From NCBI GenBank assembly GCA_963693285.1, contig OY848918.1, positions 13,142,263-13,206,262 of the forward strand: a DNA stretch of 64,000 nucleotides. Direction: 5' to 3'. How positions within the stretch are numbered: position 1 is the first letter of the stretch; each line of letters opens with the position of its first letter. Below the pieces are notes generated by a model, which saw nothing but the letters and a program-made list of their open reading frames with translations, was not told the DNA's origin and made no database searches. Position numbers and translations under genes: made by a program. This DNA comes from Xestospongia muta. Its lineage: Eukaryota; Porifera; Demospongiae; Haplosclerida; Petrosiidae. This document shows positions 1 to 12,100 of this stretch, one piece after another.

Positions 1-8
1 TCAATTAG

Positions 9-3000
9 GAGGAAAATTTTACTGAATTAGGATTGGATGAGCTAACATTTATTTTTCATTCATTGAATTATGACAGTCTTGTCTGTGTTTGTGGTGGACT
101 ATGTGTCATCTTGAAAATGTTACTACAGGTAAGAGTTTAGTATGACACAAGCAACAAGATAAGAAAAAGCATGCAAAATAGACAGGTTTAACTTAAATAA
201 TACTGTATGTATTTGCCAAATATGCTGTTATTGTTTTGATAGTTACCTTCCAGTGGTTTACTGACTTCATACTTGTGGCTATAGTGTTATGTTATCATCA
301 TTACTTTAGAAAATATTTACACATGGAGTGGAGGCTTTGTCAAGTCTAACTGTAGAAGAATTTCTAAAAAAGTATTACAACAGTGACAAAAGTAACATTC
401 TTGATGAAGTGGGTATTATGCCTTATTCACCCACTAACCTAAGAACTGGGTGAGTGTTGTAACTGATAATCAAGTGCTTTCTACCCTATATTATCCAATT
501 GTTTTTTGGGTTCTATAGTCAAAAATTTCAAAAAAATTTATTTTTTTGCAAATGATTGACATTAGCCATCCCTGTATTTACATTCTTTTTTTAGAAAACA
601 TTAGTTATTGTTTATTATTGTTTTGGACCATGTATGTCAACATTCTCAACTTTAATGTATTTTTGTGCATGACTTCCTAGAGTGACAAATAAAACACCAA
701 TTTATATAATACAACAATGGATGTGACTGATAATGCTCAAATCTTTTTGCTTGCTTGTTTCTTTACCATATATATACCTTGCATGTTTTTCTGCATATAT
801 TTCTAGCATTCTATAGCTATTAGTCTTCCATAGACATTGCTATAATTATTCAATCTTTTTAGCTTTAGTTGAAGTCAATATCTTCCAATTATAGTTTTGT
901 TTAAATAAATAACTGTGACAAAGGAAAACAAAATGATGTTAGTTACCAATAACTCTCGTGTTTATTCAACTCTCTCTTTTCATGTTAATATTACAGATTG
1001 GAACCAAGTCAATATAGACATATTTGTAATATGCCAATCAAAGGAATTGTTGCTTTGTCGGATAGATTTCGTGAATGGATAAAGATTGGTTTCTATGACT
1101 TCTGCCACCTTTATCATACCATGAAGGTTCCACTTGATAATGAAGATATCAAAGAATTGATTAGAAGACAAGGTATTAAATATCAACTCATAATTATTAG
1201 TAGCTACTACACATTAGTACTGATATTTTATTAATAATAAATGACAGTGATGGTTGGCTACTAAATTAGTTTCAGTATTTTTTCTTTCATTTTTTCAGAG
1301 GATGACAGAGTACTCAAAAGTTGTATTCATCTCTTGTTCAATTATGAGCAAACGTTTTCACTGGAAACTAAAAGTGATATAGAGGTAATCAATTTATTAT
1401 AATTATTGTTGATACTTAGCATTGAAAACATTAATTGAGTAGTATGACTATCTCAAATTGCCCTAAAGCTAGTCCAAAACTGATTATACAAATCATCCAA
1501 TTTTATCAAATAGAATTTCTTTCAATAATGGACGATACAGATCATCCAGTTATGGATGATTTAGTAATGTATTCAGTTCCATGAAAACATAGATTGTGCA
1601 AATCATCCAATTTTGGAAGGTTTCATCCACTTTTTTCACTATATAGGACAAAGTGATATAAATCTTCCACATTTAGATTATTTTCATACTATTGTCAAAT
1701 CATCCATTATTGGATTATTTGAGGTTCTTACAAAATATCCGATTTTGGAGTCAGAACCTACTTGATTTTTCCTTATTATTATAGATGATCAAGTTGATTA
1801 ATGAAGAAAGGATTGATTCCAAAGACAAGTTTACACTTCAAGTTTTTAATGTACCCATTCAATGTTATGTTGACCTTCAAATTGAACTCAGAAAGTTAGT
1901 AATGACATGAATAATGTTAACGTTAGATGAACCCATGTCTCCCATATTTGAATTATCCAAGCAATGATATCTTGTAGTTTATTGGGCAATCTCAATATAA
2001 AATGTTTAATACTAATATTAGTGGTTTATGAACTACTATACAGTCAAACTGTTTTGTTTTGTTTTCATTTTTGAAATTGATGTTCAATAGTAGCTATATA
2101 TATAGCAAATTAATTTCATCACATATTAAATATGAGCACTAAGTATGGTTTAAACACTAAATGACTTACAGTGACACTGAATTATTGAAATTGACGTAGT
2201 TGGCAAAACAAGTCTCTCTTCTTTCTATATAGGAGATTAATGGAACTATCAACACAAGAAGAAGAAAAAAAACATAATGAAAGTGCTGCACAGAGAATGG
2301 ATGATATTGATATGAGGTATACCATTTCATTATTACAACATATTATACCATTATTATGATAATAGTGGACTAACATCTGATAGTGGTGTAACTAGTCCAG
2401 ATGTGAGTAAGCTAGATGATGTCAATGATGTAGAAGAAAAAGACGGAAAGCTTACTACTTGTATTGTGACTATTAATGATCTATCTCTAGAAGATACACA
2501 AGGTAATTAAAAGTTAAGAGTGGTTTAATCATTCTACACTTAAATTTGCTGGCCTACTTTAAAGCTAGCATGCTTAACTTTATGTACTTGGTTCACTTAA
2601 TAAAATATGTTGTCTACTTGATCTCAAAAGTATAAGATTTGAGGAGAGATGAGCACTTCGTTATTATTGTTTCGAAACATACTAGGGTAGCTTAGCATAA
2701 GCTAAACTAGCAGTTGACAATTTAAAATACTGTTTTCTTTCTAAATCATATTTATTTATGTGATTCTGTGGCAAATAAACACATATAAAGTTAGTTAGTC
2801 TTTTTAAAATTACAATTGTTTATTTGCATACCAAACCAATGATACTTCTACATTATGTATTATTTCATAAATTATATGCCATTTTTATCTCAGATGACAG
2901 TTTAGCAGAAACGGCCTCCAAGCTATCTGATGAACATGTTGCAGAATTCCTTGAGAGGATTGGATTAAAGAGCAGTGCAGATATAGTCAGAGAAAATAAT

Positions 3001-3617
3001 TACTCAGGCCGAACTATCTATCCCAATATAAATGATGATGACTCTTTGGAGGACTTGGATATGACAACACCAATTGAGAGATTACGATTTCGTGTTCTTT
3101 TTAAAAGAGAGTTATCAGGAACCATTTCAGCAGCAGCCAATGCATTCCCACCTAATAAAATAGCTGAAATTTGTCGTAGTGTCAATTCATTGAAGAAATA
3201 TGCTCAGGTAACATTGTGGCTATACATGTGATAATACATGTACATATTGACTACAAATGTGAAAGAATGAAAATATGTACATATTTAAAGTGAAATAGTT
3301 ATTGTAATGATAATGTGGTAACTACTATAGGGGTACGTTTATATATGTACATTGAAGTCTAAAGACAATAATTCATTAAGTAACAACAGATTGTGTACAT
3401 TAATGAATACAATTATCATACTTTATCAGAATGAAATCAGATTGTGTTATATTATATTATCTTTTGGATTTAGCTGTTTGAAGACAAGGAGATTGATGGA
3501 GAGATGCTTTTACAAGCTGATCAAAGTGTTTTTGATGAGCTAGGTATTAATTCCCTTCGCAAGACCGCATTGTTGAATAAGTGTGAAGAAAGGGGACTTG
3601 AAAAGTCAAGTCTCTAA
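9..3617 (+). CDS. 3' end of upstream RNF213-like gene (copy A, last nine exons)
   Basis: Partial gene entering from the left edge. Exons 9-128, 310-449, 997-1172, 1299-1384, 1785-1894, 2233-2316, 2366-2502, 2894-3207 and 3474-3617 all have GT/AG borders. Each has exactly the length of the matching exon (64-72) of the large gene at 9123-41437, so the frame is intact to the TAA at 3615-3617. The encoded tail holds a helical region, an acidic Ser/Asp linker, and two SAM-like domains: one in the 2894 exon (motif FLERIGLKSSADIV), the other split over the last two exons (motif IDGEMLLQADQSVFDELGI). It is probably the end of a complete tandem paralogue lying upstream. Function is inferred only from its twin: an RNF213-type AAA ATPase with a SAM tail for homotypic or heterotypic protein binding. 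I cannot see its N-terminal part. Confidence 0.8.
1436..1770. repeat. ATCATCCA-rich diverged repeat inside a copy A intron
   Basis: The intron between the 1299 and 1785 exons holds repeated, imperfect units built around ATCATCCA and its variants (near 1490, 1543, 1606, 1702), some in opposite orientation (GGATGAT). The equivalent intron of the main gene (39264-39462) is much shorter and lacks it. It looks like a local insertion that arose or was gained after duplication. No coding potential is seen. Confidence 0.5.
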
Positions 3618-4085
3618 TATGTTAATTAAAATATTTGTATTTTTGTGCATGACTATAAATTAAGTGTGTTTGATCAACATTTATTTTTGCTGAGTTAATG
3701 TTTTTTAGTTAAGCTGTTTTGATAATAACTATAATTATTTAGTTTATTATATTTATTAGAAGTTGAATAATACTATGAAGTAAATTTATATGGGTCTATA
3801 CTAATACACATTTTTTGAACCATTAGTGATCAGAAATTCATAGTATTACAATTAGTACCTAAACTTACATTGATGGAGTGAAATTGAACTTAATTAGTTT
3901 CAGTGTTGTGATAGCATACTAGTGTCAGATATTCATGTGTGTGAATACCAGCAGTAATATAGAATAATATGTATGAAACATTGATCATTTATGACTTATG
4001 CAATAATATTTACTTGGAAATATTATACATATAGCAGGACATATAATATATATATATGTTAAAAATTTATATGAAACATTAATGA
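3618..4085. other. Duplicated 3' flank between RNF213-like tail and Rab-type sequence
   Basis: No gene is seen. This stretch is closely similar to 47285-47766, the spacer between copy C and the intact Rab-type gene (for example the block from about 3780 to 4080 matches that from about 47460 to 47760, including an (AT)n tract and a GCAGGACATATAAT motif). It shows that the RNF213-like tail, spacer and Rab gene were duplicated as one unit. Confidence 0.7.
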
Positions 4086-4276
4086 ACTCTTAATTTTGAT
4101 TTGGTTTGTTCAGAGCTTCCTTTATTACCGCAACATGAAGACGAAGTTGATGTTTTACTGTTGAATGTACAAGTGTTGCCTCAGTAGAAGTGTGCATGTA
4201 TCGTTTATACAATTCTGTCGCCAATGAGTGAAAAATTTGGTGAATATTTTCGCCTGTTTTGCACTTGTCTCTAAAG
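4086..4276 (-). pseudogene. C-terminal fragment of a Rab-type GTPase gene
   Basis: On the minus strand the sequence encodes the last part of the GTPase found intact at 47767-48429: the KTGENIHQIFHSLATELYKR stretch and the tail that follows. The tail frame differs from the intact gene (reading VKHQLRLHV instead of the Ser/Cys-rich end) because of a small indel. G1, G3 and G4 motifs are absent. At about 4276 the Rab sequence stops abruptly and runs into copy B of the RNF213-like exon 70. It is a non-functional by-product of unequal exchange between tandem units. Confidence 0.8.
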
Positions 4277-5485
4277 GTAATGCAGATATATGTAAGATAC
4301 ATGATGTCAAGGTTGTAGAAGAAAAAGATGGGAAACATACTACTTGTCTTGTCCCCAACAATAATCCACCTCTAGAAGATACACAAGGTGATTAAAATTT
4401 AACTGGCTAATATTATTTCACATTAAAGTCTGCTAGCCCACTTTAAATCTAACAGGCTTAACTTCAACTTGCTTGGTCCTCTTATAAAATATGTGGTCTA
4501 CTTGATCTCAAAAGATAAACATGAGAGTGTAGCTGAGCGTTTTTTTTTTTGATTTTTGCTTTGAAGGTTGCTAGAGCAGCTTAGTTTAGCTTAGCTTGAC
4601 TGACAGTTTAAAATACTCTTTTCTTCCTAAATCATATGATTGTGTGTGATTTCATGACAAACAAGTACATATAAATTAGTTAATCTGTTTTTTAAAAGTA
4701 CAAATTGTTCACATGCATACCAAACTGATGATGCTACTACACTATGTATTATTCCTTAAATTATTATTATTAAATTATTAAATTATTATTCCTTAAATTA
4801 AATACCATTTTTATCACAGATGACAATTTAGCACAAGAGGCCTCCAAGCTACCTCATGAACATGTTGCAGAATTCCTTGAGAAGATTGGATTAAAGAGCA
4901 GTGCTGATATAGTCAGAGAAAATAATTACACAGGCCATGTTATCTATCCTGCTATAAATGACGATGACTCTTTGAAAGACTTGGATATGACAACACCAAT
5001 TGAGAGATTACAATTTTGTATTCTTTTTAAAAGAGAATTATCAGGAATCATTTCAGCAGCTGCCAATGCATTTACACCAAATAAAATAACTGAAATTTGT
5101 CATAGTGTCAATTCATTGAAAACCTATGCTCAGATAACATTGTGCCTATACACATATAGTTATAATAATACATGTATGTATTGATTACACATCTGAAATT
5201 ATGTAAATAGTGAAAGTAGGATAGTTATTATAATGATAAGGTAATAACTGCAATAGGAATACATTTATATGTGTACACTGAAGTTGACAGTAACTTATTA
5301 GGTGACTACAGATTGTCTACATCAACTTGTATAATTTATCATGTTTTGACAGAGTGAAAGTAGGTTGTATTATTTTTTATTATCATTTGGATTTAGCTGT
5401 TTGAAGACAAAGAAATTAATGGAGAGATGTTTTTACAAGCTGATCAAAGTATTTTTGATAAGCTACATATTCTCTTTACATGAAT
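4277..5485 (+). pseudogene. RNF213-like 3' end copy B (exons 70-72 only)
   Basis: Contains remains of exon 70 (about 4277-4389), exon 71 (4820-5133) and exon 72 (from 5398) of the RNF213-like gene, including both SAM halves. Three faults are seen. The first exon is cut at its 5' side and joined to the Rab fragment. The splice donor after exon 71 reads AT instead of GT (CAG then ATAACA). The last exon leaves frame after the aspartate of the second SAM domain and meets a stop at LFT*. No upstream exons or promoter precede it, so it is a dead duplicate. Sequence remains close to copies A and C, so the duplication is fairly recent. Confidence 0.8.
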
Positions 5486-5915
5486 GTACTATTGAATAAG
5501 TGTAAAGAAAGGGGACTTAAAAAGTCAAGTTTAATATATTAATTACAATATTTACTTGTTTGTACATGACTATCTACCAATTAAGAGTGCTTGATTATTA
5601 ATGTTTATTTTTGCTGAGTTTATATATATTTTTAGTTAATAAGTTAGTAGTTGTAAGCTATTTTGATAATAATTTCAATGAAATAGTTTGTTATATTTAT
5701 TAGAAATTGAATAATACCCTAATGTAAGTTAGTACAGGAAAATATATCTACATTGATGCAGATTATTCAGACTATATATTAGTGATAAGATATTCATGGT
5801 ATCACGATCAGTACCTAAACTTGCATTGATGCAGTGAAATTAAACCTAATTAGTTTCATTGATTAAAAACATTGATTATTTGTGTCATATGCAATAATAT
5901 TTACTTGAAAATATT
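5486..5915. other. Copy of the RNF213-like 3' flank
   Basis: Non-coding. It resembles the flanks at 3618-4085 and 47285-47766 (for example the LTR-free AT-rich run with TTTTTGCTGAGTTTATAT and the later GCATTGATG.AGTGAAATT block). It is interrupted at 5916 by the inverted-repeat element and resumes at 6537. Confidence 0.6.
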
Positions 5916-6536
5916 TAGCCTCGTACCCAGGCTAAACGCCTGGCAACTACTGTTTGTGCATGCGTTTAATTTCCACAGATTTCTTGGAAAATAGTATACT
6001 CTAGGAATCCTCCGTCAACTATGACGTCAAAATATCTTTAACCTCAATGTTAGATTAATTGTGATGGCTACTTGTAGTACTGATAGAAACTTTTCTGCTG
6101 GTCTACTGTATGCTCTAAAGAAGCTAGGAACCAGCTGTTTGAATGTCTCTAAGTCTGCAAGAGATTTCTCTAGAGACACAATTCGAAGTTTGCACTCAAT
6201 ACAAATATATAAAGAGAGACCATAATCTCTCGAAACGATAACATCAAGCAAAGAAGTTATTCAAGAAATCCAGTTGTTTTGCATCCCAACAGCACTGAAC
6301 AAGTTTGTTGCTCTTTTGGCTTCCACTAAATCACTGTATAACCGACAAACTCGACTAGCCATGCCTAAACTCGTGTAGTGAATGAAACGTCATCATTATA
6401 AACCCAGCCCATCGCTTCGTCATTTAATTGAAAAAGTAGTAATTATGATGTCAACATGTTTCAATAATTACGCGCATGCGCAAGCATTAGTCATCGGGCG
6501 TTGTACTCTTTACTAGAACGCCTGGGTACGAGGCTA
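5916..6536. mobile_element. 621-bp DNA element with 17-bp perfect terminal inverted repeats
   Basis: The left end TAGCCTCGTACCCAGGC (5916-5932) is the exact reverse complement of the right end (6520-6536). It sits inside the duplicated flank, whose uninterrupted relatives (for example around 47700) read straight through. A minus-strand ORF of 74 codons (6027-6251) contains a CIECK motif and an alternating hydrophobic pattern, but I recognise no transposase. The right half is also found, much more decayed, in intron 65 of the large gene (about 38240-38552). It may be a non-autonomous element carrying captured coding sequence. Target-site duplication is unclear (A/T-rich sides). Confidence 0.75.
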
Positions 6537-6609
6537 GAAATTATTATACTTATAGCAGGACGTATAATATACATAATATTTTTATCATGTTAAAAATTTG
6601 TATGAAACA

Positions 6610-6720
6610 TTAATAAACTCTTAATTTTAATTTGATTTGTTCTTAGCTTCTTTTATTACCACAACATGAAGATGAAGTTGATCTTTTTACTGTTGAATGT
6701 ACAAACAAGCATTACCTCAG
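6610..6720 (-). pseudogene. Second, shorter fragment of the Rab-type gene tail
   Basis: About 110 bp match the 3' terminus and 3' flank of the intact Rab-type gene (compare 47767-47876), with several substitutions. It ends at about 6720, where it abuts part of RNF213-like exon 67. No ORF of note. With the 4086-4276 fragment it shows that the Rab end was duplicated at least twice. Confidence 0.65.
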
Positions 6721-6850
6721 TGAATTTGAAACTAAAAGTGATGAAAAGGTAATTCATTTATTTTAATTATTATTGACACTATCTTTGATAACTTCGATTG
6801 AGTACTTTAGCTATACATCACAAATTCAAAAATAATAAACTATTATATTA
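6721..6850 (+). pseudogene. Fragment of RNF213-like exon 67 and following intron
   Basis: The last codons of exon 67 (ETKSDEK) with an intact GT donor at about 6750, followed by a recognisable part of intron 67 (compare 39240-39360). It has no acceptor or upstream exon and is fused to the Rab fragment at its left. It cannot be expressed as protein. It is the breakpoint of another unequal exchange in the array. Confidence 0.6.
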
Positions 6851-7019
6851 TTATATACTTGTGTGTAAGGTACATAATATTAAGTAAAATGTAGAAAAAA
6901 TGTAATATGATGTGACACTAAAGTCATATTACATATCAAATTCATACTTGAAACAGATATACTATTATAAGAATATTAGACTTGGGAAAAATAAAATTTA
7001 AATATATCAATTACATAAT

Positions 7020-8221
7020 GGTTTTCCTCAATACTTACACCTCCTTAAGAAACTAGCTGGCTCAAGTGTCTAAGTCCACAAACCTTGAGAGGGCATCAGC
7101 ATTACTGATAGTACTTGAGGAACATTGAACAACTTGAAACTGGTACAGGCGAAGTTGAATACTCCATAGCTTTAGTCTAGCATTGAAGTTTAAAAGAATC
7201 TAACTACTTGAGGGCTTTATGATTAGTCTGAACAGTGAACAACTTTACTAAATGGTACCCGGACTTACGGAAGCCTCAGACGGACATTCCAATTCCTATT
7301 TCCTGTATCTTCCACGCATATTCGCGTATTAAAAAATTCCAATTAAGGACCCAGTTGATAAGTTCAATTTCTTATTCCTATTTTCATTTTTGGCACGTGC
7401 ACCTTTTCTAGGTTTTTCTTGTTACTTAATAAAACGCGGAGCGCGAGTAGCACGAGCCATCTCTTAGAATCGAGTGTCAGCGAGACGCTTCCAGTTTAGT
7501 TGGGTTCCTGATTTTGGTTGTATATTGGAATTGGAACCATTAACTGTACCCTTAATTGGAATATAAGGTGCGTTTAATTGGAATTTAAGCTGCGCGGAAG
7601 AAATTAGAAATAGGAATAGGAATGTCCGTCTGAGGCTTCCGTACAGACTTCATCTCCTTATAAATGCTGACTTTTTGGTTTATAGAGCAGTATACATCTG
7701 CTAAGCTCTCCCTGTTAACTTAGAGCCAGCTTGTAACTCATTTTTTAGCTACTTTGTAAATTTCCATCTTTCTTTTAAATGTAGTCAAATATGCCTCTAT
7801 GTCATCTTTCTCGGTGAGACTTGTAGCTTTCAGCTTGTTCTTAATATTGCTTACAGTGGTAGTTGGCTCTAGTGAACGTTTTTTGCTGAACTCCTCCATC
7901 AGATTAAACAGAATATTCATTTATTCTTAATCATCTCAAATTGTTTGTGGTTTCCTCTTCTCATCAATGATATTCCTTGGCAACTTCTTGTTCTCTATGA
8001 CAGCATTCCTCAGGCAATTTCTCTTCTCTGAGATCATGATCTTGCGCTAACTCTTCCTCACTTTTATTTAGTCTTTCTTCTATCATACTTTTGAACATCA
8101 TTGCAATATTGGTGATTTCAGACTGGGTCTTTACTGATCTTACCATACAGATATCAATGTCTAACCTCACTAATCTCTTGCTACACAACTGGTAACAACA
8201 ATATCCTACCATTGTTACCAA
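7020..8221 (-). mobile_element. Decayed Ty3-type LTR retroelement (gag and RNase H remains)
   Basis: Read on the minus strand. A gag-like part (8221-7964, a coiled-coil-like charged segment, then 7920-7738 with DDIEAYLTTFKRKM, typical of metazoan Ty3 gag) is followed by an RNase H part (about 7250-7050) with FTVQTNHKALK and, in another frame, NADALSRFVD, a hallmark of the Ty3 RNase H end. Frames are broken by several stops and shifts, most of pol is missing, and a second element (7266-7643) is inserted. No LTRs could be delimited. It is non-functional. Confidence 0.7.
7266..7643. mobile_element. 378-bp inverted-repeat element (MITE-like) nested in the Ty3 remnant
   Basis: The left end, starting TACGGAAGCCTCAGACGGAC at 7266, and the right end (7618-7643) are perfect reverse complements over about 26 bp, with further imperfect pairing inward (ATTCCTATTTC against GAAATAGGAAT). 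No transposase ORF. Internal sequence is unusually GC-rich around 7435-7500. It lies within the RNase H part of the Ty3 remnant, so it inserted later. Confidence 0.75.
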
Positions 8222-9122
8222 ATGTGACAGACCAAGTATAAGGTTTAAACATTAATTAAGCTCGAAAGATACAAGCTAGATAAAAATCAAGAGTTTTAAA
8301 ATTGAAGTTGTGGTAAATTTTTTTATTTACTAACTAATAGTAATTAGCTGTGTTTACAGCCAAAGGGTGTCTCATGGTTGACATCAAAATACTTATAGAG
8401 CATGCGCGGGAAAGCAAACATGTGGTTAAACAAGCGTTTGTCAGATATAATGCGCATTCCTGCTCTCTATAAAAGGGGGGGGATGGGCTGCTTGGAAGAA
8501 AGTGACGCCTATCAAAGAGTGAGATAGCGGCAATATCCAAACCTAGATATCATTCTAGATAGTAACCTGAACAACCCACGCAAAACATATATAATAGTTG
8601 TAATAGTTAGCTCAAGGTACAAACACGTGTTATCTCAATTACATGGTTGATAATTAAAATAATAGATAACTTTTAATGCTGTGCTGAATTATACATAGCA
8701 GAATCAAAGATGGCTGACATAAGACCATATAGTTGTCTAAATCAGATTGCCCAGCAGGAGTTAGAACTTTTTCTAACATGGTTCAACCTTCTCTTGAGCA
8801 CATTCTTTCCCTCTAGACTGTCAAAGTCAATCACAAGAGAAAGTCTTACATATTTTCTACTGTTCACCATTTCACTACAGAAACTTACACGTATCTAAAA
8901 AAACGGGAATATCTGCACTGAACATACACATAATATTAATTAAGCAGCTGTTGCAACAGCTACAGGAAGTTTATATTATGATGTAAACAGGAAAAGAAAC
9001 TCTGAAACACAGCTTCTACTTTGACATTGAAAAGTTTTGTGTGTACCACTTTGTGGGCAACCCAGCCCCTTTTTATACTGCGCATGCTCGTTTAACTTGT
9101 CTATGAAACTAAGACAAACAGA
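8222..9122. promoter_or_regulatory. Upstream region of the large RNF213-like gene
   Basis: No coding exon is convincing here. A TATA-like TATAAAAG is at 8468-8475, followed by a G-run, and a GCGCATGC motif lies close to the start codon (about 9081), with a similar GCATGCGC at about 8401. A short ORF at 8710-8898 resembles nothing I know. The core promoter is presumably within this stretch, but no single site can be assigned with confidence. Confidence 0.3.
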
Positions 9123-12100
9123 ATGGCGTCTTCAACACGCTTGAAGCTTAGTGGTCCTTCAAAAAAAGGATCAAGTCCTTCAAAGAAAGAACCAAGTTCT
9201 GGTGAGATTCCAAAAGATGCTAAAATTGGTAAGTACATTTGTGGTAAACATTGTTAATAGGTAATAGGTTGTGATGCCTATGTAGGGATTGCTTGGATTG
9301 TCTATTGAAATATATTGGCAGAAACCGCGAAATATCTCCTTCATTGCTAATCAGAGTCTCTCAATGCTTTAGTGTTTAATTTCTTTCTATGATAATACTT
9401 AAGTTATGACTGATCATGAGTCACAAGCACATGAATTGTTTGTAAAGACCACACTATAACACTGTTATAATTGAAAAAATCGTCCCTTTATTTTTTGGAA
9501 AATACTAACTTTACAGGCAAACAATGACTAGAACTATCAGATTGATTAATCAGCAATAGTATCTGATAAAGACTAATAGCTATAGATTGCTAGAAATATA
9601 GACAGAGAAGCAAACTAATTAGAAGGTTCAAGTACGATCAGTTACACCCATTGTCATAGCAATCATGGTTAGCATTAATGAAATTCATTTGTTGCTGTAT
9701 GCATCAGCACCTACGGATGCTGTTCATTTGTCGCTTTAAATTGTCGTATACAAAATTAATAAAAAATAAAAGAGCAAATGGACATGCAATTATATAGAGT
9801 TAGCACATGGTCTAAAAAGATTATAGAACAAGACCTAAAAAAATAGAAAGAGCAAATAGTTGTCTAGTAGTCTGAAAGACAAACTCCATGGTCAAGCATC
9901 TATTAACACTATGCTACAAGCTATTCATTACAGCAATGAGAGCATAAAGTACAAAATTATTACAAGGAATGTAGTTGTCTTTGTTGGCATAACAAATGTG
10001 GCTAATATTCTCGTCAAATTCCCAGAATTCAAAGATTTGCTTAAAGAAATAGAACCATGCTATGACATTCCTGGGAGAGGTGTTGTTCAAAAGGAGGTAT
10101 TATTGCACTAAGCCATTGTTTTATGAGATTGAAAGCAAAGCTACACATATGAGAACTAAAGTCTGTTCACAATAACTAAAATTCAAGCAATTCCCCCAAA
10201 AACTAAAACTAACTACAACAGTTTTGACTTTTAGTTAACTTACTAAAACTAACTTAAAACTAAATGATTTAAACACTGAAATAATTAAATATAACTAAAA
10301 TTCTTATTTTAAGTAGCTAACTAAAGCTAAAACTAAAACAATATCTTACAACTAAAACAACATTATAGTGATAATCTTAATAGTCATGCTTTAAATACAA
10401 GGACAATTTGTAGATTGTAGATTAAATAAAGCTTATAGAAGAAAACCAAATGTAAGTGTTCCCTTTTTGTGACATGTATTGGGATTACATCAAATGGATC
10501 AATCTCTTTTTTAAAGTTATTGTGACATAATGTTCTGTGTTACTATTTTAATATTAGTACCTTAGGTAGGAACAGAATGTCTATAAAGAGTATGTATATA
10601 TTAGAGAATTGTCAAAAATGACTTTATTGATATTACAATACATTTTGGAACTATGTAAACTAATATTAATGATGTAGACAACTATAATAACAAATAGTTT
10701 GATAGCTTTCTCTATCAGCTGTCTAGATCTAATCACATCTTTATGAGTTGGCTAAACAATTCATTTAAGGAAAGAAATCATTACCTCACTAAGATGGATA
10801 AATAATTTGTAAATGAACAATTAAATAAATAAATAATGCATGAACTTTTCTAGGCCACTTGACAATTCTGAAAATCTCATCAGAATCAAAACCTTAAAAA
10901 ATGTAAAAGATATGCTAACTCTAAGTAATTTTTAAGTGAGACATCATGTTTTTGCTGTTTTAGACCCATTTTATTGTTTGCCATTTTGTCCCATGGGGAT
11001 GTAGCTTGGATTTGATGTGTGATTGAGAAGGTGTGATCATAGGCTTGCTATGAAAGCATTTAAGAGTGTGTGGACTTTAGTTCTCTTTAGTCACTGGAAA
11101 TGTAAAGTATGTTCAGTCTCTACTTTTTCAACTTGGCTACACTATTCAGAGATCATTAGTATTCTCACTGGATTGATTGAGTTAATTTAAATTGTGAGTT
11201 CAGTTCCTTATTGATTAGTTTTTGTATTATGCAACTCTATAGCAATTACTCCACATATTTTCAATGCCTAATACTGTTGCCAAACAATTTCTGTTAAGGG
11301 CCTCTCATTTTTTCATCTTAGTGAGGAGTCTGTCAACTTTTTTGCTTAAAACAAGTAAACAAAGCATTTTTTAAAAAAAATGAAGCAAACATATGTCAGA
11401 TCGTTTACAAAGAAATAGTATAATAACAGCAGTTGCATCATCCCTACATAATAGTATAGGCTGCACAGACATTCAGGTTTTTTAGAAACCTCAGAATGTT
11501 CCACCTACACTGTCAAAATTGATTTTTTTCTTTAGCCATCATTTGGTTATACTGGTTGTAATTGCAAACTTATTTTGGTTGAAAAGTATTCATAATACAG
11601 TTTTCATTAGTAATGTACTACTGTTTATGTAGCTACATAACCATCAATTTCATAATACATTAGTAATCAGTTATGTTTACTTTTGCAACCCGTATAAGCA
11701 TGTATTAGTTTAATCAACCAATCAATTTTGGAGTGTATAATATACTTTAATAATACCTGTAATATTATTCCATTCAGTTCTTGTCCTATCATATAGGGTA
11801 ATGCAACTACCATCTCTACTATCTTGTTTGTTTTCTTTGTAAAGGACTAACATTAGCATCCCTACATTTGTTTTTTAAAGATGTTTTTGTATATATAGTA
11901 AATTGCATAACCTACTGACATAATTGTTAATATTTTCCTAACAGAAGTGAAGCTAAGATCTAAGGCTAAAGATGTACTCATTGTTTATGGAATTGCCAGT
12001 CTTCCCAAGCATCCAATACTCATTCCTTGGTGTTCTTTAAAACGTAAAGACAAAACTCCACCACCAGAGGGTTATCATATGATGTATCAGAAGTTAAGTA

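Noticed and set aside
8710..8898. 62-codon ORF starting MADIRPYS upstream of the large gene
   Set aside because: No recognised relative, no convincing splice or promoter context.
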